A stretch of DNA of 64,000 nucleotides from Paracoccus benzoatiresistens (GCF_026913015.1 NZ_JAPTYD010000008.1:62001-126000); one strand, 5' to 3'; positions 18,083 through 26,966 are shown, counted from the first letter of the stretch. The notes: generated from the letters alone by a model not told the origin. Numbers and translations: made by a program.

Positions 18083-19269
18083 CTCCGCGCAGGCGTCCCC
18101 GACGCCGTGCGGCCTTCCTGGCGCTGCGCCGTTGCACGGGCCAGCGTGTCGCGAAGCTCTGCCTCCATCTTGGTCAGCTCGCTTTCTGCCGCGGCGCGCC
18201 GGGCACGGCCTTCGTCGGCGATGCGCAGGCTGTCCTCGATAGTGGCGATCAGCTGCGCATTGGCGGCCTTGACCGCGTTGATGTCGAAGACGCCCCGCTC
18301 GGTCTGCGTGCGGATCTGGACATTCGCCTGACGCAGGTTGTCGGCGTTGCGGGTCAGCAGATCGTTGGTCAGGTCGCTGGCTTCCTTGACGGCGCGCGCG
18401 GCCTCGGCGCTGCGCTGGATCGTGACCGCCTGCGCCAGTTGCGTTTCCCACAGCGGCACGGTGTTCACCAGGGTCGAGTTGATCTTGGTCACCAGCGACT
18501 TGTCGTTTTCCTGCACCAGGCGGATCGAGGGCAGGGACTGCATCGTTACCTGCCGCGTCAGCTTCAGGTCATGGACGCGCCGTTCCAGATCGTCGCGGAC
18601 CGCGCGCAGATCGCGCAGCGCCTGTGCGTGCAACACCTGATCATCCTCGGGCGCGGCCTTGATCCTGGCCTCAAGCTCGGGAACGGTCCTGCTGTCCAGC
18701 TCGCGCAGCTTCTCCTCGCCCGCGGCGATATAGAGCGCAAGCTCGTCATAGAAGTTCAGCGTGTGGTCATACAGCAGATCCAGCGCCCTGATGTCCTTAA
18801 GAAGCGTCTGTTCGTGCCGCTCCAGTTCCACTGTGATGCGGTCGATCTGGGTCTGGACCTGTTCATAGTTCGCCACGAACTTGGCAAAGGGCGCGGATCG
18901 GCCCAGCAGCTTTTCCCACCAGCTGCGGGTCCGGCGCACGTCCAGTTCGCTGGTCGAGAAGCCGCGGATGGTCGTCACGATGCTGCGCAGGCTTTCACCC
19001 GCCGGACCCACTTCCTTGCTTTTGACATCGGCCAGCATCTTCTGGCTGATTTCCTGCAGCCCGGCCTGTGCGCGGGTGCCGAAGCGGACAATGGATCCGG
19101 TGTCGGCCAGATCGATCTCGTCCATGCGGCGGCGGATCTCGGCGGCAAGCTGAGGGTCGGCGGCGCGAACGGACAGGGGATCGGCCTTTGGTTCCGGCAA
19201 GGCGGTCCGGGTCAGATCCTCAATCTCGGTGCGAATGTCTTCGGCGCGGCGGCGGGTTTCATCAGTCAT
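18079..19269 (-). CDS. TelA-family toxic-anion resistance protein
   Basis: A 396-residue, largely alpha-helical cytoplasmic protein of the TelA/KlaA family, linked in other bacteria to tellurite and envelope-stress tolerance. Family segments include RSWWEKLLGRSAPFAKF, DRITVELERHEQTLLKDI, LRDLRAVRDDLERRVHDLKL and SIRLVQENDKSLVTKI. Long charged heptad-like runs suggest coiled coils. The ATG at 19269 has AAGGAAAAG upstream. It heads the run telA-DUF2927-SPFH-zinc ribbon-PfkB. No tellurite genes are adjacent, so the resistance name should not be taken literally. Confidence 0.85.
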   Translation of the reverse strand: MTDETRRRAEDIRTEIEDLTRTALPEPKADPLSVRAADPQLAAEIRRRMDEIDLADTGSIVRFGTRAQAGLQEISQKMLADVKSKEVGPAGESLRSIVTTIRGFSTSELDVRRTRSWWEKLLGRSAPFAKFVANYEQVQTQIDRITVELERHEQTLLKDIRALDLLYDHTLNFYDELALYIAAGEEKLRELDSRTVPELEARIKAAPEDDQVLHAQALRDLRAVRDDLERRVHDLKLTRQVTMQSLPSIRLVQENDKSLVTKINSTLVNTVPLWETQLAQAVTIQRSAEAARAVKEASDLTNDLLTRNADNLRQANVQIRTQTERGVFDINAVKAANAQLIATIEDSLRIADEGRARRAAAESELTKMEAELRDTLARATAQRQEGRTASGTPARR

Positions 19270-19635
19270 GACATGCTTTTCCTTATCCGTTCTGCGGGGC
19301 AGGCATGTTGCAACGCAGCATAGGCGGAAACGGATGCAATTCAACCGATCGCCGGGGGAAAGTCCGAAAGCATGCAAGCCGGTCACAGCATCGGGCGGCA
19401 GAATCGCCCCGCACCGAAGGTCCGGGCCTTTGGTCCATCCAGGGTTGTCCGAATCCCTCTGTGGCCAGCCCGGAGGTGGAAATGGCAGACAAACTGTCCA
19501 AAATGGCAGGTTATTAACTATTTAATTCAAGTTTTATCGATATTCAGCGGCTTAGCGGGATGCTATGTTCAGATCGTTGTCGGTGACCGCCTCCTTGGTT
19601 CGGGGCATGTTCGTTTAAGTGATGTACAGGTAAAG
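19270..19635. other. 366-bp intergenic region between telA and the sugar transferase gene
   Basis: The longest stretch here without an assigned long gene. It must hold divergent promoters for the telA run and for the sugar transferase. From about 19500 to 19550 it is much more AT-rich than the surroundings. It contains a direct repeat AAATGGCAG (19480-19488 and 19501-19509, 21 bp apart) and a short ORF with a strong ribosome binding site, listed separately. I see no tRNA, riboswitch or clear terminator. Confidence 0.6.
19482..19517 (+). CDS. Possible 11-residue leader ORF
   Basis: An ATG preceded by GGAGG with a 5-bp spacer opens a frame coding MADKLSKMAGY and then TAA. The ribosome binding site is better than that of the sugar transferase gene 118 bp downstream. 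It could be a leader peptide or a chance match. No known attenuator composition (such as runs of one amino acid) is visible. Confidence 0.25.
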   Translation: MADKLSKMAGY

Positions 19636-20313
19636 ATGTCGGTTAAGTCCCAGTCAGTTGTTCTGGCCCATGTCGCGGCCGCCCCCTCCCTCGAAAAATC
19701 CCGCCCCTGGCTTTATCGCAGCCTGATCAAGCGCCCGCTGGACACGGTTCTGGTCCTTCTGACCTCGCCCGTGGTGCTGCCGCTGGTGTTGCTTCTGGCG
19801 CTTGCGGTGATGCTGGATGGCAAGAATCCCTTTTATTCGCAAAAGCGTGTCGGTCGCGACGGCCGGATCTTCCGCATGTGGAAGCTGCGCAGCATGGTCC
19901 ATGATGCGGACCAGCGGCTTGAAGCCTATTTGGCGGACAATCCGCAGGCTCGGCAGGAATGGGACGCGACGCAGAAGCTGCGCAATGATCCCCGGGTGAC
20001 CCGTTTCGGCCGCCTGCTGCGCGCAAGCTCGATGGATGAACTGCCGCAACTGTGGAATGTGCTGACCGGCGAAATGAGCTTGGTCGGCCCGCGTCCCATG
20101 ATGCCCGACCAGCAAACGATGTATTCAGGCCAGGGCTACTATCGCCTGCGCCCCGGCATCACCGGTTTCTGGCAGACCGCCGGGCGCAACCGCACCACCT
20201 TTGCCGCCCGCGCCTGGTATGACGACCGTTACGAGCGCGGCCTGTCCTTTGGCAGCGACCTTTCGATCCTGCTGCGCACCGTGGCCGTGGTGCTGGACCG
20301 GACCGGCTGCTGA
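19636..20313 (+). CDS. Undecaprenyl-phosphate sugar-1-phosphate transferase (bacterial sugar transferase)
   Basis: Initiating glycosyltransferase of exopolysaccharide or O-antigen synthesis at the inner membrane. After one N-terminal hydrophobic hairpin (residues about 33-60) the catalytic core shows KRVGRDGRIFRMWKLRSM, a basic stretch ending in RFGRLLRASSMDELPQLWNV, then SLVGPRP and RPGITGFWQ. At 225 residues it is the short PssY/ExoY-like type lacking extra membrane spans. I chose the ATG at 19636. It is convergent with, and abuts, a WecG-type transferase; the rest of a polysaccharide locus is not here. Confidence 0.9.
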   Translation: MSVKSQSVVLAHVAAAPSLEKSRPWLYRSLIKRPLDTVLVLLTSPVVLPLVLLLALAVMLDGKNPFYSQKRVGRDGRIFRMWKLRSMVHDADQRLEAYLADNPQARQEWDATQKLRNDPRVTRFGRLLRASSMDELPQLWNVLTGEMSLVGPRPMMPDQQTMYSGQGYYRLRPGITGFWQTAGRNRTTFAARAWYDDRYERGLSFGSDLSILLRTVAVVLDRTGC

Positions 20314-21063
20314 TCAGCGCCGCTGCTTCAACGCCGCCACGGCCTCGGATGGCAGGATGGCGGCGCAACGGGCATAGCGGGGCACCAGCCGCTTGGGCGC
20401 CGACAGCATCCGCCACGCCCATTCCATTGCGATGCGCCTGACCCATTCGGGCGCGCGCCTCTGGTTTCCGGCCAGAAAATCCAGCCCCGCGCCGATCGAG
20501 GCGAAGCCGACGCCCGGCGCTTCCTGCCGCCCTCGCGCCGCCAGCCGTTCCTGCTTGGGTGCGCCAAGCGCAAGAAAGCACAGCCCTGCGCCGCTGTCGC
20601 GCACCTGGTGCAGCAGATCGCGCGCCGCGGCGCTGTCGGGGTCGAACCCCATCGGCGGGGCGATCCGCAGCGTAATCCGGCAGCCGGGCACGCGGCGGGC
20701 GATTTCGTCGGCCGCTTCAGCCAGCGCGGCCTCGGTCGTGCCCACAAGCGCGATGCCCACGCCTTCCTGCGCCGAAAGCTGCGCCAGCGGGATCACCAGA
20801 TCCGAGCCTGCCACCAGCCCGACCCGCCGCCCGGCCAGCCGCGACAGCCAGACGATGGGATTGCCATCAGCCACCACCAGATCCTGCGCGGCGTAGGCTT
20901 CGCGAAAGGCGCGGTCCTGACGCAGCTTGACCAGGTGATCCAGGTTGATCGTCGCCAGGGCAAAGCCCTGACCCGAGCGGAAGCGCCGCCTCGCTTCGGC
21001 CAGGAGCGTGGGGCGGTCGGGCATGTTCACCCGGATCAGGGCAGGGCCATAGGCAAAGTGCAT
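20314..21063 (-). CDS. WecG/TagA/CpsF-family glycosyltransferase
   Basis: A 249-residue GT26-type transferase that adds the second sugar (a ManNAc derivative in characterised members) to a lipid-linked intermediate. Family motifs are FALATINLDHLVKLRQD, LVVADGNPIVWLSRLAG, GIALVGTTE and FLALGAPKQERLA. The start at 21063 drops a 23-residue unconserved extension. Its stop abuts that of the initiating sugar transferase, and the two probably act in the same polysaccharide pathway. Confidence 0.88.
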   Translation of the reverse strand: MHFAYGPALIRVNMPDRPTLLAEARRRFRSGQGFALATINLDHLVKLRQDRAFREAYAAQDLVVADGNPIVWLSRLAGRRVGLVAGSDLVIPLAQLSAQEGVGIALVGTTEAALAEAADEIARRVPGCRITLRIAPPMGFDPDSAAARDLLHQVRDSGAGLCFLALGAPKQERLAARGRQEAPGVGFASIGAGLDFLAGNQRRAPEWVRRIAMEWAWRMLSAPKRLVPRYARCAAILPSEAVAALKQRR

Positions 21064-21141
21064 CGGGTGTTCCGAACCAGACCGGCGCAGAAGGCCGTGG
21101 CTGTTCCTTGCACCTTTATGCAGGCGCGGCAATGCGATGCT

Positions 21142-21468
21142 TCAACCTTTCGGCAGATAGGGAATGGCGCCCGCCAGGTCGGTGTCGTCGATCAGGTGAA
21201 AGTTGCTGATGCTGCCGGCCTTGCGCGCCTCGCCGAAGGGCAGGTATTCGGGATCGGCCGCAAAGGCCCGCGCGGCTTCCTTGGACGGAAATTCGATCAG
21301 CGCGACCAGCGTGCCGCCCAGGGGTGTCCCCTCCAGCGTATCGACATTGCCGGACCGCGACAGATAGCGGGCGCCATGCCTGGCCGCGATCTCGTGGACG
21401 CGGGCCGCGTAATCGGGCACCCAGGCATCGTCCGTCACCTTCACGTCCGCGATCAGATAGGCTGGCAT
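21142..21468 (-). CDS. DUF1330-family protein
   Basis: A small cytoplasmic protein of 108 residues with a ferredoxin-like dimeric alpha/beta-barrel fold typical of DUF1330 (MPAYLIADVKVTDDAWVPDY, GTLVALIEFPSKEAARAF, YLPFGEARKAGS). The biochemical role of the family is unknown. It starts 199 bp from the divergent RND efflux genes and is followed by the WecG-type gene after 78 bp. Confidence 0.85.
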   Translation of the reverse strand: MPAYLIADVKVTDDAWVPDYAARVHEIAARHGARYLSRSGNVDTLEGTPLGGTLVALIEFPSKEAARAFAADPEYLPFGEARKAGSISNFHLIDDTDLAGAIPYLPKG

Positions 21469-21579
21469 TGGCTCCTCCCTCTTGCCCTGTCAGGACCCAA
21501 GGTGCCTTTTGTCGAACGATCAGGCAAGCGCCGACACAACGGCCGGAAATCGCAACGGACCCGTTGTCCTTCGGGCCGC

Positions 21580-21597
21580 TTGACGATAGCGTTATCG
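21580..21597 (+). promoter_or_regulatory. Candidate operator before RND efflux genes
   Basis: A dyad CGATA-GCGT-TATCG (21584-21597) overlaps a -35-like TTGACG (21580-21585) about 70 bp upstream of the adaptor gene. No good -10 is seen 16-18 bp on. It could bind a repressor of the efflux operon; the regulator is unknown. Confidence 0.3.
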
Positions 21598-21667
21598 GCA
21601 GCGGCGGCTGCCTTCGCGAACAGGCAGGCGCGAGCATCGGTTTCTTATCCCAGACGGACGGACAGCC

Positions 21668-22876
21668 ATGGCGACGCTGACACGAATCCTTGTTCTTGCC
21701 GGCATGGTCGCGGCAGCGGCCCCGCATGGCCTTTCCGCCCAGGCTCCGGGCGGAGAGATGCCGCCCCCCGCGGTCACCGTTGTCACCCTGAAGGCCGAGG
21801 ACGTGACCCTGACCGCCACTCTTCCGGGCCGCGCGGTTGCCTCGGCCGAGGCGGAACTGCGCCCGCAGGTCGGCGGCCTGATCGTCGAGCGCCTGTTCGA
21901 GGAAGGCAGCCATGTGGCCAAGGGCGATCCCCTGTATCGCATCGACCCCCGCACCTACGAGGCCGCCGTCGCGCAGGCCCGCGCGGCGTCGGCCCAGGCC
22001 CAGGCCCAGGCCGACGCCGCACGTCGAGAAGCCGAGCGCGCCGTGACCCTGCGCGACCGGCGCGTGGCCAGCGAACAGACGCAGGACAGCGCCATCGCCG
22101 CCCGCGATGCCGCCGAGGCAGCCGTCAAGGCAGCCGAGGCGCAGTTGCTGGCGGCCCAGATCGATTTGGACCGCACCACCATCACCGCGCCCATCGACGG
22201 CGTGATCGGCTTGGCGCAGGTCAGCCCCGGTGCGCTGGTCACGGCAGGGCAGGAAACCCCGCTGGCCGTCATCCGCCGCATCGACCCGATCCGCGTGGAC
22301 GTGACGCAATCGGCGGCCGAGATCATTCGCTGGCAGCGCATGGGCCCCGAGGCCGCCTTGCCCGAGGGCGCCGACCGGACAGTGACGCTGCGCTTGGCCG
22401 ACGGCAGCACCTATGAACATACCGGTTCCCTGACCGCGGCCGAGCCGCATGTGGACGAAACCACCGGCGTCATCACCTTGCGGATGGAATTCGCCAATCC
22501 CGACGGCTTTCTGCTGCCCGGCATGTTCGTTCTGGCCGACATCCCGCAGGCACAGCTGAAGGACGCGATCCTGGCTCCCCAGGAAGGCGTCAGCCGCGAT
22601 AGGCGCGGCCGCCCCGTGGCAATGGTGGTCAACGATCAGAACGTGGTCGAGGAACGCGTGCTTGAGATCGCTCAGGATCGCGGCAGCCGGTGGGTGGTGA
22701 CGGACGGGCTTGCGCCCGGCGACCGCGTGATCGTGGCGGGGCTGCAGCGGATCGGGCCTGGCGCCACGGTGGTGCCGCAGGAACGGGCAGCGGCAGATGC
22801 CGCAGCCCCTGCCGAAGGACAGCCGTCCCCCGCCGTGCCGGGCGCGGAAGACACCGCTGACGCGTCAGGAAACTGA
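21668..22876 (+). CDS. RND efflux periplasmic adaptor (membrane fusion protein)
   Basis: AcrA/MexA-like adaptor linking an RND pump to an outer-membrane channel. The 402-residue chain has a Sec signal peptide ending about LSAQA (no lipobox), then the barrel-sandwich halves around ELRPQVGGLIVERLFEEG and DRTTITAPIDGVIG. Between these lies an Ala/Glu-rich coiled-coil hairpin (about 90-150). The membrane-proximal domain follows, and the tail is Pro/Ala-rich. It begins a two-gene unit with the pump gene; no TolC-type gene is nearby. Confidence 0.92.
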   Translation: MATLTRILVLAGMVAAAAPHGLSAQAPGGEMPPPAVTVVTLKAEDVTLTATLPGRAVASAEAELRPQVGGLIVERLFEEGSHVAKGDPLYRIDPRTYEAAVAQARAASAQAQAQADAARREAERAVTLRDRRVASEQTQDSAIAARDAAEAAVKAAEAQLLAAQIDLDRTTITAPIDGVIGLAQVSPGALVTAGQETPLAVIRRIDPIRVDVTQSAAEIIRWQRMGPEAALPEGADRTVTLRLADGSTYEHTGSLTAAEPHVDETTGVITLRMEFANPDGFLLPGMFVLADIPQAQLKDAILAPQEGVSRDRRGRPVAMVVNDQNVVEERVLEIAQDRGSRWVVTDGLAPGDRVIVAGLQRIGPGATVVPQERAAADAAAPAEGQPSPAVPGAEDTADASGN

Positions 22877-22905
22877 CGGTCCAGACAAGCAAGGCGTGAC
22901 AGATC

Positions 22906-25900
22906 ATGGCCCGTTTCTTCATCGACCGTCCGGTATTCGCCTGGGTCATCTCGATCATCATCATGGGCATCGGCATCCTGTCGATCCTGACGCTGCCGGT
23001 CGCGCAGTATCCGCAGATCGCCCCGCCCTCGGTCACGATCCGCGCGACCTATCCCGGCGCCTCGGCCGAGACGATCTCGAATACCGTGACACAGGTGATC
23101 GAGCAGCAGATGACCGGCCTTGACGGGCTGCGCTATATCTCGTCCGGTTCCTCCTCCGCGGGCGCGTCCGAGACGACCCTGACCTTCGAGACGGGAACCG
23201 ACGTGGACATCGCCCAGGTCCAGGTCCAGAACAAGCTGTCGCAAGCCACGCCGCTGCTGCCCGAGCCCGTGCAGCGCCAGGGGGTGGTGGTCGAGAAATC
23301 GACCGCCGGTTTCCTGATGGTGATCGGCCTGATCGGCAATGACAGCTATGATCAGACCGACCTGTCGGACTACATGTTTTCGAACTTGGTGGACGACCTG
23401 TCCCGGGTCGAGGGCGTGGGAAGCGTGCAGGTCTTCGGATCGCCCTATGCCATGCGCATCTGGCTGGATCCGGACAAGCTGGCAGCCTACGAGATCGCGC
23501 CGTCGGACGTGGTGGCCGCCGTGTCGGCGCAGAACACGCAGATCTCGGCCGGGGCCTTTGGCGACCTGCCCACGGTCGATGGGCAGCAGCTGAACGCCAC
23601 GGTCACCGCGCAGTCGCTTCTGACCACGCCCGAGGATTTCCGCCAGATCGTCTTGCGGGCCGAGGAGAACGGCGGCCTTGTCCTGCTGCGCGACGTGGCC
23701 CGGGTGGAAATCGGGTCCGAAAGCTATGCCACCGAGGCGACCTATAATGGACGGCCCGCCGCCGGGATGGCGCTCAGCCTCGCCCCGGGGGCGAACGCGC
23801 TGGACACCGCCGAACGCGTCAAGGCGCGCATGGAGGAGTTCGCCGAGTTCCTTCCCGAGGGGGTGGAATACGTCATTCCCTTCGACACCTCGCCCTTTGT
23901 GGAAATCTCCATCGAGGAAGTCGTCAAGACGCTGATCGAGGCCATCGTGCTGGTCTTCATCGTCATGTATGTCTTCCTGCAGAACTGGCGGGCGACGCTG
24001 ATCCCGACGCTGGCCGTGCCGATCGTCCTGCTGGGCACCTTCGGCATCATGGCGGCCTTCGGATTCACCATCAACACGCTGACCATGCTGGCCATGGTCC
24101 TGGCCATCGGCCTGCTGGTGGACGACGCCATCGTCGTGGTGGAAAACGTCGAACGCATCATGGAGGAAGAGGGTGTGGAGCCGCGCGAGGCGACCCGCAA
24201 GTCCATGGGCCAGATCACCGGCGCGCTGATCGGCATCGCCCTGGTGCTGTCGGCGGTGTTCGTGCCGATGGCCTTCTTCGGCGGCTCGACCGGGGTGATC
24301 TACCAGCAGTTCGCGATCACCATCGTCTCGGCGATGGCGCTGTCGGTGCTGGTCGCGCTGACGCTGACCCCCGCGCTGTGTGCCACGCTGCTGCGGTCCA
24401 AGGACCATCACACGAAGCGCGGGCTGTTCGGCTGGTTCAACCGCAATTTCGACCGCACCACGGACGGCTATACCGGCGCGGTCGGCTGGATCGTGCGCCG
24501 TCCGCTGCGGGTGCTGCTGGTCTATGCGGCGCTTGGCGCGGCGATGGTGCTGCTGTTCCTGCGCACGCCCGAGGGTTTCCTGCCGGACGAAGACCAGGGG
24601 ATCATGTTCGTCCTGATCCAGGGGCCGACGGGCGCCACGGCGGAACGGACCGGCGCGGTCATCGACCAGGTGCAGGATTACTTCCTGAACCAAGAAAAGG
24701 ATTCGGTCGATTCGATGTTCGGGGTCGTGGGCTTCAGCTTCGCGGGGCAGGGGCAGAATGTCGGCATGGCCTTCGTGCGCATGAAGGACTGGGACGAACG
24801 CCCCGATCCTGCGCAGTCGGTGCAGGCGGTGGCGGGCCGCGCCTTCGGCGCCCTCAGTGGCATCCAGGACGCCATGGTCTTTCCCATCGTGCCGCCTTCG
24901 GTGATCGAGCTTGGCAACGTTTCGGGCTTCGACTTCTACCTGCAGGCGCGCGGCGGCCAGTCGCATGAGGAACTGCTGGAGGCACGCAACCAGTTCCTGG
25001 GCATGGCCTCGAAAAGCCAGGTGATCGCCCAGGCCCGGCCTTCGGGGCTCGAGGACGCGGCGCAGTTCAAGCTGAACATCGACTGGCGGAAGGCGGGGGC
25101 CATGGGCGTCACGGCGACCGATGTGGCGGACCTGCTGCAGGTGGCCTGGACGGGCCGCTACGTCAACGACTTCGTGGATCGCGGCCGCATCAAGCGCGTC
25201 TATGTGCAGGGCGAGGCGACGTCGCGTTCGACCCCCAGCGACTTCGACAAGTGGCGCGTCAGGAACGCCAGCGGCGGGCTTGTGCCGTTCTCGAACTTCT
25301 CCGCCGGGGAATGGAACTTCGGGCCGCAGGGCCTCAACCGCTATAACGGGATCCCGGCCATGCAGATCCAGGGCAGCCCCGCCCCCGGCGTCAGCACGGG
25401 CGAAGCGATGGCCGAGGTCGAGAACCTCGTATCTCAGATGCCGGGCTTTGCCGTGGCCTGGACGGGCCTGTCGCTGGAGGAACAGGAATCCGGCGACCAG
25501 ACGACGCTGCTTTACGCCCTGTCGCTGGCGGCGGTTTTCCTGTGCCTGGCCGCGCTTTATGAAAGCTGGTCCATTCCGCTGGCGGTAATCCTGGTCATGC
25601 CCATCGGCGTCCTGGGCGCGCTTGCGGGCGCTTACCTGGGCGGCTTCGATAATGGCGTGTTCTTCCAGGTGGGCCTGCTGACCGTGATCGGGCTGACCGG
25701 CAAGAACGCCATCCTGATCGTGGAATTCGCGCGCGAACAGTCCGAGGCAGGCGTTCCCCTGTTCAAGGCCGTGGTCGAGGCCGCGCGCCAGCGCTTCCGC
25801 CCGATCATCATGACCTCGATCGCCTTCACCCTGGGCGTGCTGCCGCTGCTGCTGTCCACGGGGGCGGGGGCCAATGGCCGCAACGCCATCGGCGCCACGG

Positions 25901-26028
25901 TGATCGGCGGGACCATCGCCTCGACCGTGCTGGGCATCCTGTTCGCGCCGCTCTTCTATGTGCTGATGCGCCGTCTTCTGGGCCGCAAGGACAGGATGGA
26001 GGATGCTCAGGCGGCACCGGCCCAGTAG
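22906..26028 (+). CDS. RND efflux permease of the HAE1 (AcrB) family
   Basis: Inner-membrane proton-driven multidrug exporter, 1040 residues. The first helix has MARFFIDRPVFAWVIS. The proton-relay Asp pair is in LAIGLLVDDAIVVVENV, and the Lys of the relay is in TGLTGKNAILIVEF. Two large periplasmic loops and about twelve helices follow the standard pattern. The spacing to the adaptor is 29 bp. Substrates are unknown. A LysR gene starts 18 bp after its stop. Confidence 0.94.
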   Translation: MARFFIDRPVFAWVISIIIMGIGILSILTLPVAQYPQIAPPSVTIRATYPGASAETISNTVTQVIEQQMTGLDGLRYISSGSSSAGASETTLTFETGTDVDIAQVQVQNKLSQATPLLPEPVQRQGVVVEKSTAGFLMVIGLIGNDSYDQTDLSDYMFSNLVDDLSRVEGVGSVQVFGSPYAMRIWLDPDKLAAYEIAPSDVVAAVSAQNTQISAGAFGDLPTVDGQQLNATVTAQSLLTTPEDFRQIVLRAEENGGLVLLRDVARVEIGSESYATEATYNGRPAAGMALSLAPGANALDTAERVKARMEEFAEFLPEGVEYVIPFDTSPFVEISIEEVVKTLIEAIVLVFIVMYVFLQNWRATLIPTLAVPIVLLGTFGIMAAFGFTINTLTMLAMVLAIGLLVDDAIVVVENVERIMEEEGVEPREATRKSMGQITGALIGIALVLSAVFVPMAFFGGSTGVIYQQFAITIVSAMALSVLVALTLTPALCATLLRSKDHHTKRGLFGWFNRNFDRTTDGYTGAVGWIVRRPLRVLLVYAALGAAMVLLFLRTPEGFLPDEDQGIMFVLIQGPTGATAERTGAVIDQVQDYFLNQEKDSVDSMFGVVGFSFAGQGQNVGMAFVRMKDWDERPDPAQSVQAVAGRAFGALSGIQDAMVFPIVPPSVIELGNVSGFDFYLQARGGQSHEELLEARNQFLGMASKSQVIAQARPSGLEDAAQFKLNIDWRKAGAMGVTATDVADLLQVAWTGRYVNDFVDRGRIKRVYVQGEATSRSTPSDFDKWRVRNASGGLVPFSNFSAGEWNFGPQGLNRYNGIPAMQIQGSPAPGVSTGEAMAEVENLVSQMPGFAVAWTGLSLEEQESGDQTTLLYALSLAAVFLCLAALYESWSIPLAVILVMPIGVLGALAGAYLGGFDNGVFFQVGLLTVIGLTGKNAILIVEFAREQSEAGVPLFKAVVEAARQRFRPIIMTSIAFTLGVLPLLLSTGAGANGRNAIGATVIGGTIASTVLGILFAPLFYVLMRRLLGRKDRMEDAQAAPAQ

Positions 26029-26046
26029 CAGGCCCAAGGGGGTGGC

Positions 26047-26934
26047 ATGATTGACAAGCTGGAGATGTTCCTGGCCGTCGCCAAGGAACGCCATTTCGGA
26101 CGCGCCGCCGCCAGCCTTGGCATCACGCAGCCCACCCTGTCGGCGGGCATCAAGCAGCTTGAGGAGCAGTTGGGTGTCCTGCTGGTCTTTCGGGGTTCCC
26201 GCTTCGGCGGCCTGACGCCCGAGGGCCAGTCCGCCTTGGTCTGGGCGCGCCGCATCGTCGGCGACACCCGCCAGTTGCGAGAGGAGATGCGGGCAACCCG
26301 CCATGGGCTGTCGGGCCAGTTGCGCATCGCCGTGATCCCCACCGCGCTGACTTGGGCCGCGCGGATCAGCGCGCGCTTCGGGGCGGCACACCCGAATGTC
26401 GGCATGACGATCCTGTCGCGCACCTCGGTCGAGATTCTGCAGATGATCGACGACCTGGATGTGGACGCGGGAATTTCCTACCTCGACAACGAACCGCTGG
26501 GCCGGGTCAGCACCGTCAGCCTTTACGACGAACGCTACATGCTGGTCTGCGGCGAGGACTCGCCGCTTGCCGGGCAGGACCGCGTCGCCTGGTCGGATCT
26601 GGCGGGGCATCGGCTGTGCCTGCTGACCAGCGACATGCAGAACCGCAGGATCATCAACCGCAACCTGATCGAGGCAGGTGTCACCCCGCAGGCGACGGTG
26701 GAATCCAGTTCGACGGTGGTCCTGGTCGCCCATGTGCTGGAAGGGGGATGGATCACCATCCTGCCCGAAGATATCGCCGCCTTCCTGACGCAGGGAAAAC
26801 CCCTGCGCATGGTGCCGCTGGACGGGTCGGGGGCCAGCCATTCCGTCGGCCTGGTGGCGCCATGGCGCGAACCCCATACGCCCGTGCTGGAAGCCCTGCT
26901 GACCGAGGCGCGGCGCATGGCCGTTGATAGATAA
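26047..26934 (+). CDS. LysR-family transcriptional regulator, probable regulator of formate dehydrogenase
   Basis: A 295-residue LTTR with an N-terminal winged helix (FLAVAKERHFGRAAASLGIT, QPTLSAGIKQLEEQLG) and a periplasmic-binding-like effector domain. It lies directly upstream of fdsGBA in the same orientation, and regulators of this type accompany fds operons elsewhere. An LTTR-type dyad straddles its own stop codon and the fds promoter region. It is also only 18 bp after the RND permease gene, so it may be partly expressed by read-through from the efflux operon. Confidence 0.88.
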   Translation: MIDKLEMFLAVAKERHFGRAAASLGITQPTLSAGIKQLEEQLGVLLVFRGSRFGGLTPEGQSALVWARRIVGDTRQLREEMRATRHGLSGQLRIAVIPTALTWAARISARFGAAHPNVGMTILSRTSVEILQMIDDLDVDAGISYLDNEPLGRVSTVSLYDERYMLVCGEDSPLAGQDRVAWSDLAGHRLCLLTSDMQNRRIINRNLIEAGVTPQATVESSSTVVLVAHVLEGGWITILPEDIAAFLTQGKPLRMVPLDGSGASHSVGLVAPWREPHTPVLEALLTEARRMAVDR

Positions 26935-26966
26935 ACCCTATCAATTGACGAAACAACGATATTGAT
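26924..26966 (+). promoter_or_regulatory. LTTR box and promoter region for the fds operon
   Basis: An inverted repeat TTGATAG-N7-CTATCAA (26924-26944) contains the T-N11-A core of LysR-type sites. It overlaps the 3' end of the LysR gene. A second spaced dyad, ATCAAT (26940-26945) and ATTGAT (26961-26966), lies next to it, and a -35-like TTGACG (26945-26950) sits between. The -10 match is weak, as is usual for activated promoters. That the adjacent LysR protein binds here is inference. Confidence 0.55.

Noticed and set aside
19509..19523. TTAA repeats as a CtrA site
   Set aside because: The two TTAA elements are 4 bp apart, not the 7 bp of the CtrA consensus.
22672..26877. A 1401-codon open frame antisense to the RND permease and LysR genes
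   Set aside because: It is rich in His, Arg, Gln and Asp with no domain pattern, has no ribosome binding site, and covers two well-identified genes on the other strand. High GC at third positions explains it.
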